Positions 15,626 to 25,900 of a DNA stretch of 41,609 nucleotides are shown piece by piece. Position 1 is the first letter of the stretch; the number at the start of each line of letters is the position of its first letter. Both the position numbers and the translations under genes were made by a program. Under the pieces are notes generated by a model. It had not been told where the DNA came from and ran no database searches. It worked only from the letters and a program-made list of their open reading frames with translations. Source of the DNA: Bacteroidia bacterium (GTDB taxonomy: Bacteria > Bacteroidota > Bacteroidia > B-17B0 > Aurantibacillaceae); assembly GCA_016787445.1 (NCBI GenBank), contig JAEUTQ010000025.1, positions 1-41,609 on the forward strand, read 5' to 3'.

Positions 15626-15660
15626 GCAAAATGGCTCCCGTTCGCGGGATGCCATTTTGC
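15626..15660 (+). terminator. long UUCG-capped hairpin after tuf (terminator or processing site)
   Basis: GCAAAATGGC pairs with GCCATTTTGC (10 bp). After a one-base bulge, a further 5 bp (TCCCG with CGGGA) close a TTCG tetraloop. The stem is strong, but only TGTTTAT follows rather than a T run. It may therefore act as a partial terminator or an RNase processing site that separates tuf mRNA from tRNA-Trp-secE rather than as a full stop. Confidence 0.65.
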
Positions 15661-15733
15661 TGTTTATAAAAGCAGGTATTTTTTGGTAGAAAAACCGGCA
15701 ATTTTGGTCGAAAAATAAGCATTGAACCAAATT

Positions 15734-15804
15734 ACGGGCATAGTTCAATGGTAGAATAGCGGTCTCCAAAACCGTTGATGGGAGTTCGAATCTCTCTGCC
15801 CGTG
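15734..15804 (+). tRNA. tRNA-Trp (anticodon CCA)
   Basis: The acceptor ACGGGCA pairs with TGCCCGT and the discriminator is G, as in tryptophan tRNAs. The anticodon stem GCGGT/ACCGT encloses CTCCAAA with anticodon CCA. The T loop is TTCGAAT. It lies between tuf and secE, a known location for trpT in bacteria. Confidence 0.95.
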
Positions 15805-15822
15805 CAAAACAGTGAGTGGTTC

Positions 15823-15863
15823 TTAGTTCGGAGTTATACTGCGAACTAGAAACTGCGAACTAA
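15823..15863 (+). promoter_or_regulatory. alternative-hairpin element in the secE leader
   Basis: TTAGTTCG (15823-15830) can pair with either of two downstream copies of CGAACTA (15842-15848 and 15856-15862). The copies lie in a direct repeat ACTGCGAACTA with 14-base period (15838 and 15852). The second pairing is one base pair longer. The element ends about 12 bases before the secE ATG, so the two folds could expose or hide the start. This is a proposal from base pairing only. Confidence 0.35.
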
Positions 15864-15875
15864 AAAAGAAATGAT

Positions 15876-16076
15876 ATGAGTAAAATAAAAACATATTTTG
15901 AAGAAACTACCAACGAATTGGTAACGAAAGTGAGTTGGCCAACATGGCAAGAACTACAAGGCAGTGCAATGGTGGTAATGGTTGCTTCAATTATTATTGC
16001 TTTAGTTGTATTTGCTATGGATACAGCTTTTGGAAAGTTAATGGAATTAGCTTACCAAATGATTAATGGCTTATAA
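15876..16076 (+). CDS. secE: preprotein translocase subunit SecE
   Basis: The 66-residue single-span form of SecE has an amphipathic N-terminal helix with VTKVSWPTWQEL, the family's signature, followed by one membrane segment (about 30-50, MVVMVASIIIALVVFAM). SecE holds the SecYEG channel together in the inner membrane. It lies between tRNA-Trp and nusG, with 24 bases to nusG, as in most bacteria. An overlapping out-of-frame ATG five bases upstream (15871) runs into a stop at once. Confidence 0.96.
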   Translation: MSKIKTYFEETTNELVTKVSWPTWQELQGSAMVVMVASIIIALVVFAMDTAFGKLMELAYQMINGL

Positions 16077-16100
16077 TTTTAATTAGACAAGATTGTAGAA

Positions 16101-16673
16101 ATGGCAACGCAAGTAAAACAAGACACTTCAACTTCAACTAAAAAATGGTACGTGGTTCGGGCTATTAGTGGTCAGGAGAAAAAAGTGAAGCAATACATTG
16201 AGGTTGAAATTAACCGTTTAAAGCTAAACGATTACGTTTCGCAAGTGTTAATTCCCACTGAGAAAATTATTCAGATCCGTAACGGAAAAAAAATCGCGAA
16301 AGAGCGTTCTTTCTATCCTGGTTACGTATTAATCGAAGCTTCTTTGGTAGGTGAAATTCCTCATATCATTAAAAACATTACCGGTGTGATTGGTTTCTTA
16401 GGAGAAACTAAAGGCGGAGAACCGGTGCCAATGCGTTTATCAGAAGTGAATCGCATTTTAGGTAAGGTGGATGAGTTAACTGAGGCAGAAGGAACCGTAA
16501 CAACAAATTACGTTGTAGGTGAATCTGTGAAGGTTATTAATGGTCCGTTTAATGGATTTAACGGAATCATTGAAGAGGTTAACGAAGAGAAGAAGAAAAT
16601 TAAAGTTACAGTTAAAATCTTCGGCCGTAAAACTCCTGTTGAGTTAAGTTACGGAGAAGTTGAAAGAGAATAA
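16101..16673 (+). CDS. nusG: transcription termination/antitermination factor NusG
   Basis: The 190-residue protein has the NusG NGN domain starting KKWYVVRAISGQEKKVKQYIE. It contains FYPGYVLIEA and the segment IGFLGETKGGEPVPM, then a C-terminal KOW domain (about 135-190) with GESVKVINGPFNGFNG. NusG binds the RNA polymerase clamp and modulates pausing, and couples polymerase to ribosome or Rho. Its place between secE and rplK is conserved. The first residues (MATQVKQDTSTSTK) are a short polar extension. Confidence 0.97.
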   Translation: MATQVKQDTSTSTKKWYVVRAISGQEKKVKQYIEVEINRLKLNDYVSQVLIPTEKIIQIRNGKKIAKERSFYPGYVLIEASLVGEIPHIIKNITGVIGFLGETKGGEPVPMRLSEVNRILGKVDELTEAEGTVTTNYVVGESVKVINGPFNGFNGIIEEVNEEKKKIKVTVKIFGRKTPVELSYGEVERE

Positions 16674-16838
16674 AAACATTGAAGGTTAAGTAGATTTTGG
16701 AACATGAGACGCTTTGCTGCTTCCAACTCAAAGTAAATCTCCGGAAACGGAATCCAAAACGAAAGACCAACAATAAAAGCGATAAAGTTATAGGTGAGAC
16801 ATTAGCTTTATCAACTAAACAAATAAAAACAAATAAAA
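16674..16838 (+). promoter_or_regulatory. structured leader upstream of rplK (candidate autoregulatory region)
   Basis: This 165-base gap contains three consecutive helices. The first is AGATTT+TGGAA (16692-16702) with TTCCA (16721-16725) and AAATCT (16735-16740), leaving a 9-base bulge. The second is TCCG-GAAA-CGGA (16740-16751), a GNRA-capped hairpin. The third is GATAAAG (16781-16787) with CTTTATC (16806-16812). In other bacteria ribosomal protein L1 represses rplKA by binding the rplK leader, so this is a plausible L1 target. I cannot confirm the L1 recognition motif. The leader ends with AACAAATAAA repeated twice just before the ATG. Confidence 0.45.
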
Positions 16839-17276
16839 ATGGCAAAAGAGTTATCAGCAATTGTAAAGTTGCAAATTAAAGGTGGAGCTGCTAACCCATC
16901 GCCTCCAATTGGTCCGGCTTTAGGTGCCAAGGGTGTAAACATTATGGAGTTCTGTAAGCAATTTAATGCCAGAACTCAGGAACAACAAGGTAAAGTATTA
17001 CCTGTTATCATCAATGTTTATTCCGACAAGACTTTTGATTTCATTATCAAACGTCCACCGGTAGCTGCACAAATTATGGAGGTCACCAAAATTAAAGGTG
17101 GTTCAGGCCAAAGTAACCGTAAGAAAGTTGGTTCTATTTCATGGGATCAAATTCGCAAAATTGCAGAAGACAAAATTGTAGACATGAACTGTTTTACAGT
17201 GGAGAGTGCAATGAGCATGGTTGCAGGTACTGCACGCAGCATGGGCGTTACTGTTACAGGTAACAAACCTTTTTAA
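16839..17276 (+). CDS. rplK: 50S ribosomal protein L11
   Basis: The 145-residue protein matches L11. Its N-terminal domain contains [21 protein letters not shown] with the conserved Pro-rich thiostrepton-contact segment. The C-terminal RNA-binding domain contains [16 protein letters not shown] and ends [12 protein letters not shown]11 binds the GTPase-associated centre of 23S rRNA near L10-L12. The gene follows the structured leader and precedes rplA by 33 bases. Confidence 0.98.
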   Translation: MAKELSAIVKLQIKGGAANPSPPIGPALGAKGVNIMEFCKQFNARTQEQQGKVLPVIINVYSDKTFDFIIKRPPVAAQIMEVTKIKGGSGQSNRKKVGSISWDQIRKIAEDKIVDMNCFTVESAMSMVAGTARSMGVTVTGNKPF

Positions 17277-17309
17277 TTAAATTATTATTAATCAAAAACT
17301 AGCTTAAAA

Positions 17310-18002
17310 ATGGCAACGTTAACTAAAAAAAGAAAGGCTGCTTTGGCGAAATTCGACCAAAACAAGACCTATTCACTAACAGAAGCTGCTAAAGTGGTAA
17401 AAGAAATTACTACCACGAAGTTTGATTCTTCTGTGGATCTTGCGATCCGTTTAGGAGTTGATCCTAAGAAAGCTAATCAAATGGTACGCGGTATCGTTTC
17501 ATTACCTCATGGTACTGGAAAAACTGTTCGCATCTTAGCAATCGTAACTCCTGATAAGGAAGCGGAAGCTAAAGCAGCAGGAGCTGATTACGTTGGATTA
17601 GACGAATACATCGAGAAAATCAAAGGCGGTTGGACCGATGTAGATGTAATTATTACTATGCCTTCAGTAATGGGTAAAGTAGGTGCTTTAGGTCGTGTGT
17701 TAGGCCCTCGTGGTTTAATGCCAAACCCAAAAACCGGTACTGTAACCATGGAAGTTGGTAAGGCCGTTCAGGATTCAAAAGGCGGAAAAATTGACTTTAA
17801 AGTTGATAAAGCAGGTATTATTCATACTAGCGTAGGTAAAGTATCTTTCGATGCACAAAAAATCGAAGAGAACGCTAATGAAGTTATTCAGGCTATCATC
17901 AAATTAAAGCCATCAAGCGCAAAAGGTACCTACATGAAGTCGGTAACTATGAGCAGCACTATGAGCCCGGGCATTATCATTGATACTAAATTATTCAACT
18001 AA
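17310..18002 (+). CDS. rplA: 50S ribosomal protein L1
   Basis: The 230-residue protein is full-length L1. The domain I start has [17 protein letters not shown] sequence ([14 protein letters not shown]). The signature region [16 protein letters not shown] is present, and the end [17 protein letters not shown] is typical. L1 forms the mobile stalk at the E site of the ribosome and in many bacteria represses its own rplKA mRNA. The rplJ gene follows 11 bases after its stop, too close to hold a separate L10 leader. Confidence 0.98.
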   Translation: MATLTKKRKAALAKFDQNKTYSLTEAAKVVKEITTTKFDSSVDLAIRLGVDPKKANQMVRGIVSLPHGTGKTVRILAIVTPDKEAEAKAAGADYVGLDEYIEKIKGGWTDVDVIITMPSVMGKVGALGRVLGPRGLMPNPKTGTVTMEVGKAVQDSKGGKIDFKVDKAGIIHTSVGKVSFDAQKIEENANEVIQAIIKLKPSSAKGTYMKSVTMSSTMSPGIIIDTKLFN

Positions 18003-18013
18003 TAAAAAATCGC

Positions 18014-18517
18014 ATGAATAAAGAGCAAAAATCGAAAATGATAGATGAGTTAGTGGAAAAATTAAACGCTAACAACAAAATCTATTTAGCAGATTGTTCA
18101 TCGTTGACAGTTGAAAAAGTAAATGCTTTCCGTAAGGTTTGTTTTGAAAAGAAAGTAAGCATCACTGTAGTTAAAAACACATTGCTTAAAAAAGCAATTG
18201 AGCGTGCTAACGACAGCAAATTAGCTGATTTAATTCCTGCATTAAAAGGAGAAACAGCTTTAATGTTTACCGAAACTTCAAACGCTCCTGCAAAGGCGAT
18301 TAAAGAATTCCGTAAAAAGGATTCTAAACCGGCTTTAAAAGCAGCTTACGTTGAAGAAACAGTTTATATCGGAGATGCACAATTAGATGCTTTGGCTTCA
18401 TTGAAGTCGAAGAACGAATTAATCGGCGACATCGTTATGTTATTACAATCACCAATCAAACGTGTATTAGGTGGCTTGGAAAACAAAAAAGGTGGCGACG
18501 AAGCAACTGCGGCGTAA
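18014..18517 (+). CDS. rplJ: 50S ribosomal protein L10
   Basis: The 167-residue protein begins MNKEQKSKMIDELVEKL and contains the rRNA-binding segment EKVNAFRKVCFEKKVSITVVKNTLLKKA, as in L10. The C-terminal helix that anchors L12 dimers is present (about 140-160, IVMLLQSPIKRVLGGLE). L10 with L12 forms the stalk that recruits translation GTPases. In enterobacteria a long leader regulates this gene; here only 11 bases separate it from rplA, so control must be elsewhere. Confidence 0.97.
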   Translation: MNKEQKSKMIDELVEKLNANNKIYLADCSSLTVEKVNAFRKVCFEKKVSITVVKNTLLKKAIERANDSKLADLIPALKGETALMFTETSNAPAKAIKEFRKKDSKPALKAAYVEETVYIGDAQLDALASLKSKNELIGDIVMLLQSPIKRVLGGLENKKGGDEATAA

Positions 18518-18591
18518 TCGTTAACAAAAACAATTATCAAAAAGAACAAAAACAAAACAATCAATTATTAAAAATTTAAAACCATAATAAA

Positions 18592-18966
18592 ATGGCAGAC
18601 GTAAAATCAATAGCTGAAACACTTGTTAACTTAACAGTGAAAGATGTACAAGAATTAGCAAAAATATTAAAAGACGATTACGGTATCGAACCAGCTGCTG
18701 CAGCTGTAGTAGTTGCAGGTGGTGGTGCTGCAGGTGGCGATGCTGCTGCTGCAAAAACTGCATTCGACGTAATTTTAACTGATGCTGGCGCTGGTAAATT
18801 AGGCGTAGTAAAAGTTGTTAAAGATTTAACAGGACTTGGCTTGAAAGAAGCTAAAGACTTAGTAGACGGTGCTCCTAAAGCAGTAAAAGAAGGTATTGCG
18901 AAGGAAGAAGCTGAATCTATTAAGAAAGCTTTAGAAGAAGCTGGTGCTAAAGTTGAAATTAAGTAA
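18592..18966 (+). CDS. rplL: 50S ribosomal protein L7/L12
   Basis: The 124-residue acidic protein has an N-terminal dimerisation domain (1-45). An Ala/Gly-rich hinge follows (about 45-58, [20 protein letters not shown]). The conserved C-terminal domain contains [20 protein letters not shown] and ends [11 protein letters not shown]12 dimers on L10 contact EF-Tu and EF-G. The 74-base gap after rplJ is very A-rich with no evident structure. An attenuator-like hairpin follows the gene. Confidence 0.98.
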   Translation: MADVKSIAETLVNLTVKDVQELAKILKDDYGIEPAAAAVVVAGGGAAGGDAAAAKTAFDVILTDAGAGKLGVVKVVKDLTGLGLKEAKDLVDGAPKAVKEGIAKEEAESIKKALEEAGAKVEIK

Positions 18967-18980
18967 TTAATTACATAACA

Positions 18981-19011
18981 AGGAAAAGGCCATAATTTAT
19001 GGCCCTTTCCT
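18981..19011 (+). terminator. attenuator-like hairpin between rplL and rpoB
   Basis: AGGAAAAGGCCAT pairs with ATGGCCCTTTCCT across a five-base loop (12 of 13 positions pair, one A-C mismatch), followed by TGTTTGTATTTATTT. In other bacteria partial termination at this place lowers rpoBC expression relative to ribosomal proteins. The interrupted T tract suits partial readthrough. Confidence 0.75.
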
Positions 19012-19074
19012 GTTTGTATTTATTTCAACCGTACTTTGGTTCTTTAATCTTTAACTAACTTAACTTTAAATAAC

Positions 19075-22000
19075 TTGGCTGCAACAGTAAAAAATAAAAC
19101 GAGAATTAATTTCTCATCCAATAAGTTTCCAATTGAGTATCCCGACTTTTTGGACATTCAGGTTAAATCTTTCCAGGATTTTTTCCAGTTAGAAACCACA
19201 CCTGAGAACCGTAAAAAAGAAGGCTTGTTTAAAGTGTTTGCCGAAAATTTTCCTATTTCGGATGCACGTAACAACTTCGTTTTAGAGTTTAAAGATTATT
19301 ATATCGATCCGCCTCGCTACTCAATTGATGAGTGTATCGAGCGTGGATTAACGTACAGTGTGCCTTTAAAGGCAAAATTATATTTGTACTGTACCGATCC
19401 TGAACATGAAGATTTCGAACCCATTATGCAAGACGTATACTTGGGAACAATTCCTTACATGACACCGAAAGGTTCTTTCGTAATCAATGGTGCTGAAAGG
19501 GTAATTGTATCTCAGTTACACCGTTCACCGGGCGTGTTCTTCGGACAAAGCCGTCACGCAAATGGAACAAAATTATATAGTGCACGTGTTATCCCTTTCA
19601 AAGGTTCGTGGATAGAATTTGCTACCGATATCAATAACGTAATGTATGCTTACATCGATCGTAAGAAAAAGTTACCGGTAACAACTTTATTACGCGCTAT
19701 CGGTTTTGAAAGCGATAAACAAATTTTAGAAATATTTGGTTTAGCTGACGAAGTAAAAGTTAGTAAAGCCGGTTTAAAACGTGAAGTAGGTCGTCGTTTA
19801 GCGGCACGTGTTTTAAAAACCTGGTTAGAAGATTTCGTAGATGAGGATACCGGAGAAGTAGTGTCTATCGAACGTAATGAGGTTATCTTAGACCGTGAAA
19901 CTATTTTAGAAGATGCACACATCGACTTAATCGCTGACGCAGGAGTAAAATCTATCATCTTACACAAGGAAGATATTAATACTGCTGACTTCGCAATTAT
20001 CTACAATACTTTACAAAAAGATTCAACCAATTCTGAAAAAGAAGCGATTGAATACATCTACCGTTTATTACGTAACGCAGAACCACCAGATGAAGAAACC
20101 GCTCGTGGTGTTATCGACAAGTTATTCTTCTCTGATAAACGTTACGATTTAGGAGAAGTAGGTCGTTACCGTATTAACAAAAAATTAGGAATCGATATCC
20201 CAATGAACATCCGTGTTCTTACGAAGGAGGATATGATCCTAATCATTAAATATTTGATCGAATTAATTAACTCTAAAACAGATGTGGATGATATCGATCA
20301 CTTAAGTAACCGTCGTGTACGTACCGTAGGTGAGCAGCTTTACTCTCAATTTGGTGTAGGTTTAGCTCGTATGGCGCGTACAATTCGTGAGCGTATGAAC
20401 GTTCGCGATAACGAGGTGTTTACTCCAACTGATTTGATTAATGCTAAAACATTATCGTCAGTTATTAACTCATTCTTTGGTACTAATCAGTTATCTCAGT
20501 TTATGGATCAAACCAATCCATTATCAGAGATTACTCACAAACGTCGTTTATCGGCACTCGGGCCAGGAGGTTTATCTCGTGAGCGCGCAGGTTTCGAGGT
20601 ACGTGACGTTCACTACACGCACTACGGTCGTTTATGTACAATTGAAACACCGGAAGGACCAAACATTGGTTTGATTTCTTCATTATGTGTGTACGCTAAA
20701 ATTAACAAGTTAGGATTTATTGAAACGCCATACCGTCCGGTTAAAGAAGGTAAGATTGAAGTAAATAAACCAATTGTTTATTTAACAGCTGAAGAAGAAG
20801 ATCAAAAGAACATTGCTCAAACCAGCGCTGAAATTGACGAAAAAGGAAACTTGATTGGCAAGAAAGTGGTTGCGCGTTATGAAGGTGATTTCCCGGTATT
20901 AGAGCCTGAGAAAATTCACTTAATGGACATCGCTCCAAACCAAATTGCTTCAATCGCTGCTTCGTTAATTCCATTCCTAGAGCATGATGATGCTAACCGT
21001 GCGTTAATGGGATCAAACATGCAACGTCAGGCGGTTCCTTTAATGCGTCCACAAGCTCCAATTGTTGGTACCGGTATCGAAGCGCGTGTTGCGCAAGATT
21101 CACGTGTATTAATCAATGCAGAAGGTGAAGGAATTGTTGAATATGTTGATGCAAATGAAATCGTGATTCGTTACAATCGCTCGGAAGAAGAAAAATTAGT
21201 AAGCTTCGACGGTGATGTAAAAACTTATAAGTTAACGAAATTCCAAAAAACCAATCAGAGTACTTGTATGAACTTAAAGCCAATCGTTAAGAAAGGTGAT
21301 AAGGTTTCAAAAGGACAGGTATTATGTGATGGATATGCTACCGAAAACGGTGAGTTGGCATTAGGCCGCAACTTAAAAGTAGCGTTCATGCCTTGGAAGG
21401 GTTACAACTTTGAGGATGCTATCGTAATTTCTGAAAAAATTGTTCGTGATGATATCTTCACTTCAATTCATATTGATGAGTATACTTTAGAAGTTCGTGA
21501 TACAAAACGCGGATTAGAAGAGTTAACTCCGGATATTCCTAACGTAAGTGAAGATGCTACAAAGGATCTTGACGACAAAGGTATTATTCGTGTTGGTGCT
21601 GATGTAAAAGAAGGTGATATCTTAATCGGTAAAATCACTCCAAAAGGTGAAACAGATCCTTCTCCGGAAGAAAAATTATTACGCGCTATCTTTGGTGACA
21701 AAGCAGGTGATGTAAAGGATGCTTCTTTACGCGTTCCTCCATCATTAAAGGGTGTAGTAATCGATAAGCGTTTATTCTCTCGCGCTATTAAGGATAAAAA
21801 AGCTAAGGCAGAAGAAAAACCTTTAATTGATAAATTAGATTCTGAACATGAAAAGAATGTCCATAATTTAAAACTTCAATTAATTGATAAGTTATTTGTT
21901 TTAGTAAATGGTCGCACTTCACAAGGTGTTACTAATATCTTAGGCGAAGAGATTATCCCTCGCGGAACAAAATTCACTCAAAAATTATTAGAAAGAGTAG

Positions 22001-22887
22001 ATTACTCTGAAGTTAATCCAAGCAACTGGACAACTGATAAAGACAAGAACGAACAAATCGAACGCTTGTTACACAACTTCATGATTAAGTATAACGATTT
22101 ACTTGGTCAATACAAGCGTGAGAAGTTCCAAGTAACAGTTGGTGACGAATTACCAGCAGGTATCGTTCAGTTAGCGAAAGTTTACATTGCACAAAAACGT
22201 AAGTTAAAAGTAGGTGATAAGATGGCAGGACGCCACGGTAACAAAGGTATCGTTGCGCGTATCGTAAAAGAAGAAGATATGCCATTCTTAGAAGATGGAA
22301 CTCCGGTGGATATTGTTTTAAATCCTCTTGGTGTACCTTCTCGTATGAACTTAGGTCAGATTTATGAAACTGTATTGGCGTGGGCCGGTCAGAAATTAGG
22401 ATTGAAATTTGCAACTCCTATTTTCGACGGTGCTTCAATGGAGCAAATCGATGAATACACTTCTAAAGCTGGTCTTCCTCAATTCGGCCGTACTTTCTTA
22501 ATTGATGGTGGAACAGGTGAGCGCTTTGACCAACCGGCTACTGTAGGTATTATCTACATGTTGAAATTAGGCCACATGGTTGATGATAAGATGCACGCTC
22601 GTTCAATCGGACCTTACTCATTAATTACGCAACAACCTTTAGGTGGTAAAGCGCAATTTGGTGGTCAGCGTTTTGGTGAGATGGAGGTTTGGGCACTTGA
22701 AGCATACGGTGCAGCTAATGTGTTACAGGAATTGTTAACTGTTAAGTCTGATGACGTAATGGGCCGTGCAAAAGCTTATGAAGCTATTGTAAAAGGTGAG
22801 AACATTCCAACACCGGGTATTCCAGAATCATTCAATGTATTATTACATGAATTGAGAGGTTTAGCCTTAGATGTAACAATGGATTAA
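19075..22887 (+). CDS. rpoB: DNA-directed RNA polymerase subunit beta (TTG start)
   Basis: The 1270-residue protein is full-length beta. Conserved blocks include the N-terminal [21 protein letters not shown] (shown in part), the rifampicin pocket with [17 protein letters not shown] followed by [13 protein letters not shown], the [15 protein letters not shown] motif ([11 protein letters not shown]) and [14 protein letters not shown] near the active centre. The pocket residues equivalent to E. coli Asp516, His526 and Ser531 are the usual sensitive ones. No ATG lies between the upstream in-frame stop (19045-19047) and the conserved region, so TTG at 19075 is the best start, unusual for so central a gene. 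The rpoC gene follows after 31 bases. Confidence 0.97.
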   Translation: MAATVKNKTRINFSSNKFPIEYPDFLDIQVKSFQDFFQLETTPENRKKEGLFKVFAENFPISDARNNFVLEFKDYYIDPPRYSIDECIERGLTYSVPLKAKLYLYCTDPEHEDFEPIMQDVYLGTIPYMTPKGSFVINGAERVIVSQLHRSPGVFFGQSRHANGTKLYSARVIPFKGSWIEFATDINNVMYAYIDRKKKLPVTTLLRAIGFESDKQILEIFGLADEVKVSKAGLKREVGRRLAARVLKTWLEDFVDEDTGEVVSIERNEVILDRETILEDAHIDLIADAGVKSIILHKEDINTADFAIIYNTLQKDSTNSEKEAIEYIYRLLRNAEPPDEETARGVIDKLFFSDKRYDLGEVGRYRINKKLGIDIPMNIRVLTKEDMILIIKYLIELINSKTDVDDIDHLSNRRVRTVGEQLYSQFGVGLARMARTIRERMNVRDNEVFTPTDLINAKTLSSVINSFFGTNQLSQFMDQTNPLSEITHKRRLSALGPGGLSRERAGFEVRDVHYTHYGRLCTIETPEGPNIGLISSLCVYAKINKLGFIETPYRPVKEGKIEVNKPIVYLTAEEEDQKNIAQTSAEIDEKGNLIGKKVVARYEGDFPVLEPEKIHLMDIAPNQIASIAASLIPFLEHDDANRALMGSNMQRQAVPLMRPQAPIVGTGIEARVAQDSRVLINAEGEGIVEYVDANEIVIRYNRSEEEKLVSFDGDVKTYKLTKFQKTNQSTCMNLKPIVKKGDKVSKGQVLCDGYATENGELALGRNLKVAFMPWKGYNFEDAIVISEKIVRDDIFTSIHIDEYTLEVRDTKRGLEELTPDIPNVSEDATKDLDDKGIIRVGADVKEGDILIGKITPKGETDPSPEEKLLRAIFGDKAGDVKDASLRVPPSLKGVVIDKRLFSRAIKDKKAKAEEKPLIDKLDSEHEKNVHNLKLQLIDKLFVLVNGRTSQGVTNILGEEIIPRGTKFTQKLLERVDYSEVNPSNWTTDKDKNEQIERLLHNFMIKYNDLLGQYKREKFQVTVGDELPAGIVQLAKVYIAQKRKLKVGDKMAGRHGNKGIVARIVKEEDMPFLEDGTPVDIVLNPLGVPSRMNLGQIYETVLAWAGQKLGLKFATPIFDGASMEQIDEYTSKAGLPQFGRTFLIDGGTGERFDQPATVGIIYMLKLGHMVDDKMHARSIGPYSLITQQPLGGKAQFGGQRFGEMEVWALEAYGAANVLQELLTVKSDDVMGRAKAYEAIVKGENIPTPGIPESFNVLLHELRGLALDVTMD

Positions 22888-22918
22888 TTAACTAAGTAAA
22901 AATCTAACAGCAATTATA

Positions 22919-25900
22919 ATGGCTTTAAGAAAAGATAATAAATTAAAATCAAATTTCTCTAAGATTACTATCAGCCTTGCTTCGCCTGAGTCAATTCTTC
23001 AGCGTTCAAGTGGTGAAGTATTAAAACCGGAGACAATTAACTACCGTACCTATAAGCCGGAGCGTGATGGTTTATTCTGCGAGCGTATTTTCGGTCCTGT
23101 AAAGGATTACGAATGTCATTGTGGAAAATACAAGCGTATCCGTTATAAGGGTATCATTTGCGACCGTTGCGGTGTTGAAGTAACTGAGAAAAAAGTACGT
23201 CGTGAGCGGATGGGCCACATTAGCTTAGTGGTACCTGTTGCTCATATCTGGTACTTCCGTTCGTTACCAAACAAAATCGGTTACATCTTAGGTTTACCAA
23301 CTAAAAAGTTAGATACTATCATTTATTACGAGCGTTATGTTGTAATCAATGCAGGTGTTGCCGCTGCTAATGGTGTAAGTTATTTAGACTTCTTAACTGA
23401 AGAGGAATACTTAAACATTGTAGATGGTTTACCAAAAGACAATCATTTATTAGATGAAACAGATCCGAATAAATTTGTGGCGAAAATGGGTGCTGAAGCA
23501 ATTCAGGATTTATTATCCCGTTTGGATTTAGATAGTTTATCATATGAATTACGTCACAAAGCTTCAACTGAAACTTCACAGCAACGTAAAAACGAAGCGT
23601 TGAAGCGTCTACAGGTTATTGAAGCATTCCGTCAGGCTAATACTCACGTAGTAAACAAGCCAGAGTGGATGATTGTGAAAATTGTTCCGGTTATTCCACC
23701 TGAGTTACGTCCATTAGTTCCATTGGATGGCGGACGTTTCGCTACATCGGATTTAAATGACTTATACCGTCGTGTAATCATTCGTAACAACCGATTAAAG
23801 CGTTTAATTGAAATTAAAGCTCCGGATGTAATCTTACGTAACGAAAAGCGTATGTTACAAGAATCAGTTGACTCGTTATTTGATAACTCTCGTAAATCAA
23901 ATGCAGTTAAAACTGAATCTAACCGTGCTTTAAAATCTTTATCTGATTCATTAAAAGGTAAGCAAGGTCGTTTCCGTCAGAACTTATTAGGTAAGCGTGT
24001 TGACTACTCGGCTCGTTCGGTAATTGTTGTAGGTCCTGAGTTAAAATTACACGAATGCGGTTTACCAAAGGAAATGGCGGCTGAATTATTCAAGCCATTT
24101 ATTATCCGTAAAATGATTGAGCGTGGAATCGTGAAAACAGTTAAATCTGCAAAGAAAATTGTTGATCGTAAAGAGCCAATCGTTTGGGATATCTTAGAAA
24201 ACGTATTAAAAGGACATCCTGTAATGCTTAACCGTGCCCCGACACTCCACAGGTTAGGTATCCAGGCATTCCAGCCAAAATTAATTGAAGGAAAAGCGAT
24301 TCAGTTACACCCATTAGTGTGTACCGCGTTTAACGCTGACTTCGACGGTGACCAGATGGCAGTGCACGTTCCATTAGGACATGCAGCTATTTTGGAAACT
24401 CAAATTTTAATGTTGGCTTCTCATAACATCTTAAACCCATCTAACGGTGCACCGGTAGCGGTTCCTTCTCAGGACATGGTGTTAGGTTTATATTACTTAA
24501 CTAAGTCGAAGAGAAATTTACCGAATGATAAGGTTAAAGGTGAAGGAAAAATATTTTATAGTGCAGAAGAAGTGATCATTGCTTACAATGAGAAGCAAGT
24601 TGACTTACACGCACAAATAAAAGTGAAAATTACAAATGCTTTAGAAGGCGATAAATTAGTTGAGAAATTAATTGAGACTTCTGTAGGACGTGTAATTTTC
24701 AATCAGGTTGTACCACACGAAGTAGGTTATATCAATGAATTATTAACGAAAAAATCGTTACGTGATATCATCGGTATGGTATTGAAGAAAACAGGTATGG
24801 CGAAGACCGCTAAATTCTTAGATGATATCAAAGAATTAGGTTTCCGCACTGCATTCCGTGGTGGTTTATCGTTCAACTTAGGTGATATTCAAACTCCGGC
24901 TGAAAAAGCTGTGATTATTAAAGAAGCTCACGAACAAGTTGAAGAGGTAATGAATAACTATAACATGGGTTTCATTACTAACAACGAACGTTACAACCAA
25001 ATCATTGATATCTGGACGCACACTAACTCTAAAGTAACTAAGAAAGTATTAGATACTTTGAGCAGCGATAAGCAAGGATTTAACGCGGTGTACATGATGT
25101 TAGATTCAGGTGCTCGTGGTTCTAAGGAACAAATTAAGCAGTTAAGTGGTATGCGCGGTTTGATGGCGAAGCCTCAAAAAGCTGGTGCTACCGGTGCTGA
25201 AATTATCGAGAATCCGGTATTATCGAACTTCCGTGAAGGTCTTTCGATTTTGGAATACTTTATTTCAACCCACGGTGCTCGTAAAGGTCTTGCCGATACG
25301 GCGTTAAAAACAGCGGATGCGGGTTACTTAACTCGTCGTTTAGTTGACGTGGCGCAAGACGTTATTATTAACGAAGCAGATTGTGGTACATTACGTGGAT
25401 TAACTATGTCGGCATTAAAAAATAACGACGATGTAGTTGAAACATTATACGATCGTATTTTAGGACGTGTTGCAGTGAATGATGTTTACCATCCAACTAC
25501 AGGCGAATTAATCGTACAAGGTGGTGAATTAATTACTGAAGATGTTGGTGCGGCAATCGAAAAATCTCCGATTGAGTCGGTTGAAATTCGTTCGGTATTA
25601 ACCTGCGAATCTAAATCAGGTGTTTGTGCAAAATGTTATGGCCGCAACTTAGCTAACGGACGCTTAGTTCAGTTAGGTGAAGCTGTTGGTGTAATCGCTG
25701 CACAGTCGATCGGTGAGCCGGGTACACAGTTAACATTACGTACTTTCCACGTGGGTGGTACTGCAAGTAACATCGCTGCATCATCTTCATTGATTGCTAA
25801 ACACGATGGTATCGTTGAAATTGATGAGTTAAGAACTGTTGAAAGCGTAAATACTGATGGGGCTAAGGTGAACACCGTTATAGGTCGTTCAACTGAGTTA

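Noticed and set aside
19013..19040. Possible rpoB-specific promoter (TTG at 19013 and TACTTTG at 19032)
   Set aside because: The -7 part lacks one base of TAnnTTTG and the spacing is short; the rplL-rpoB hairpin with readthrough explains the layout better.
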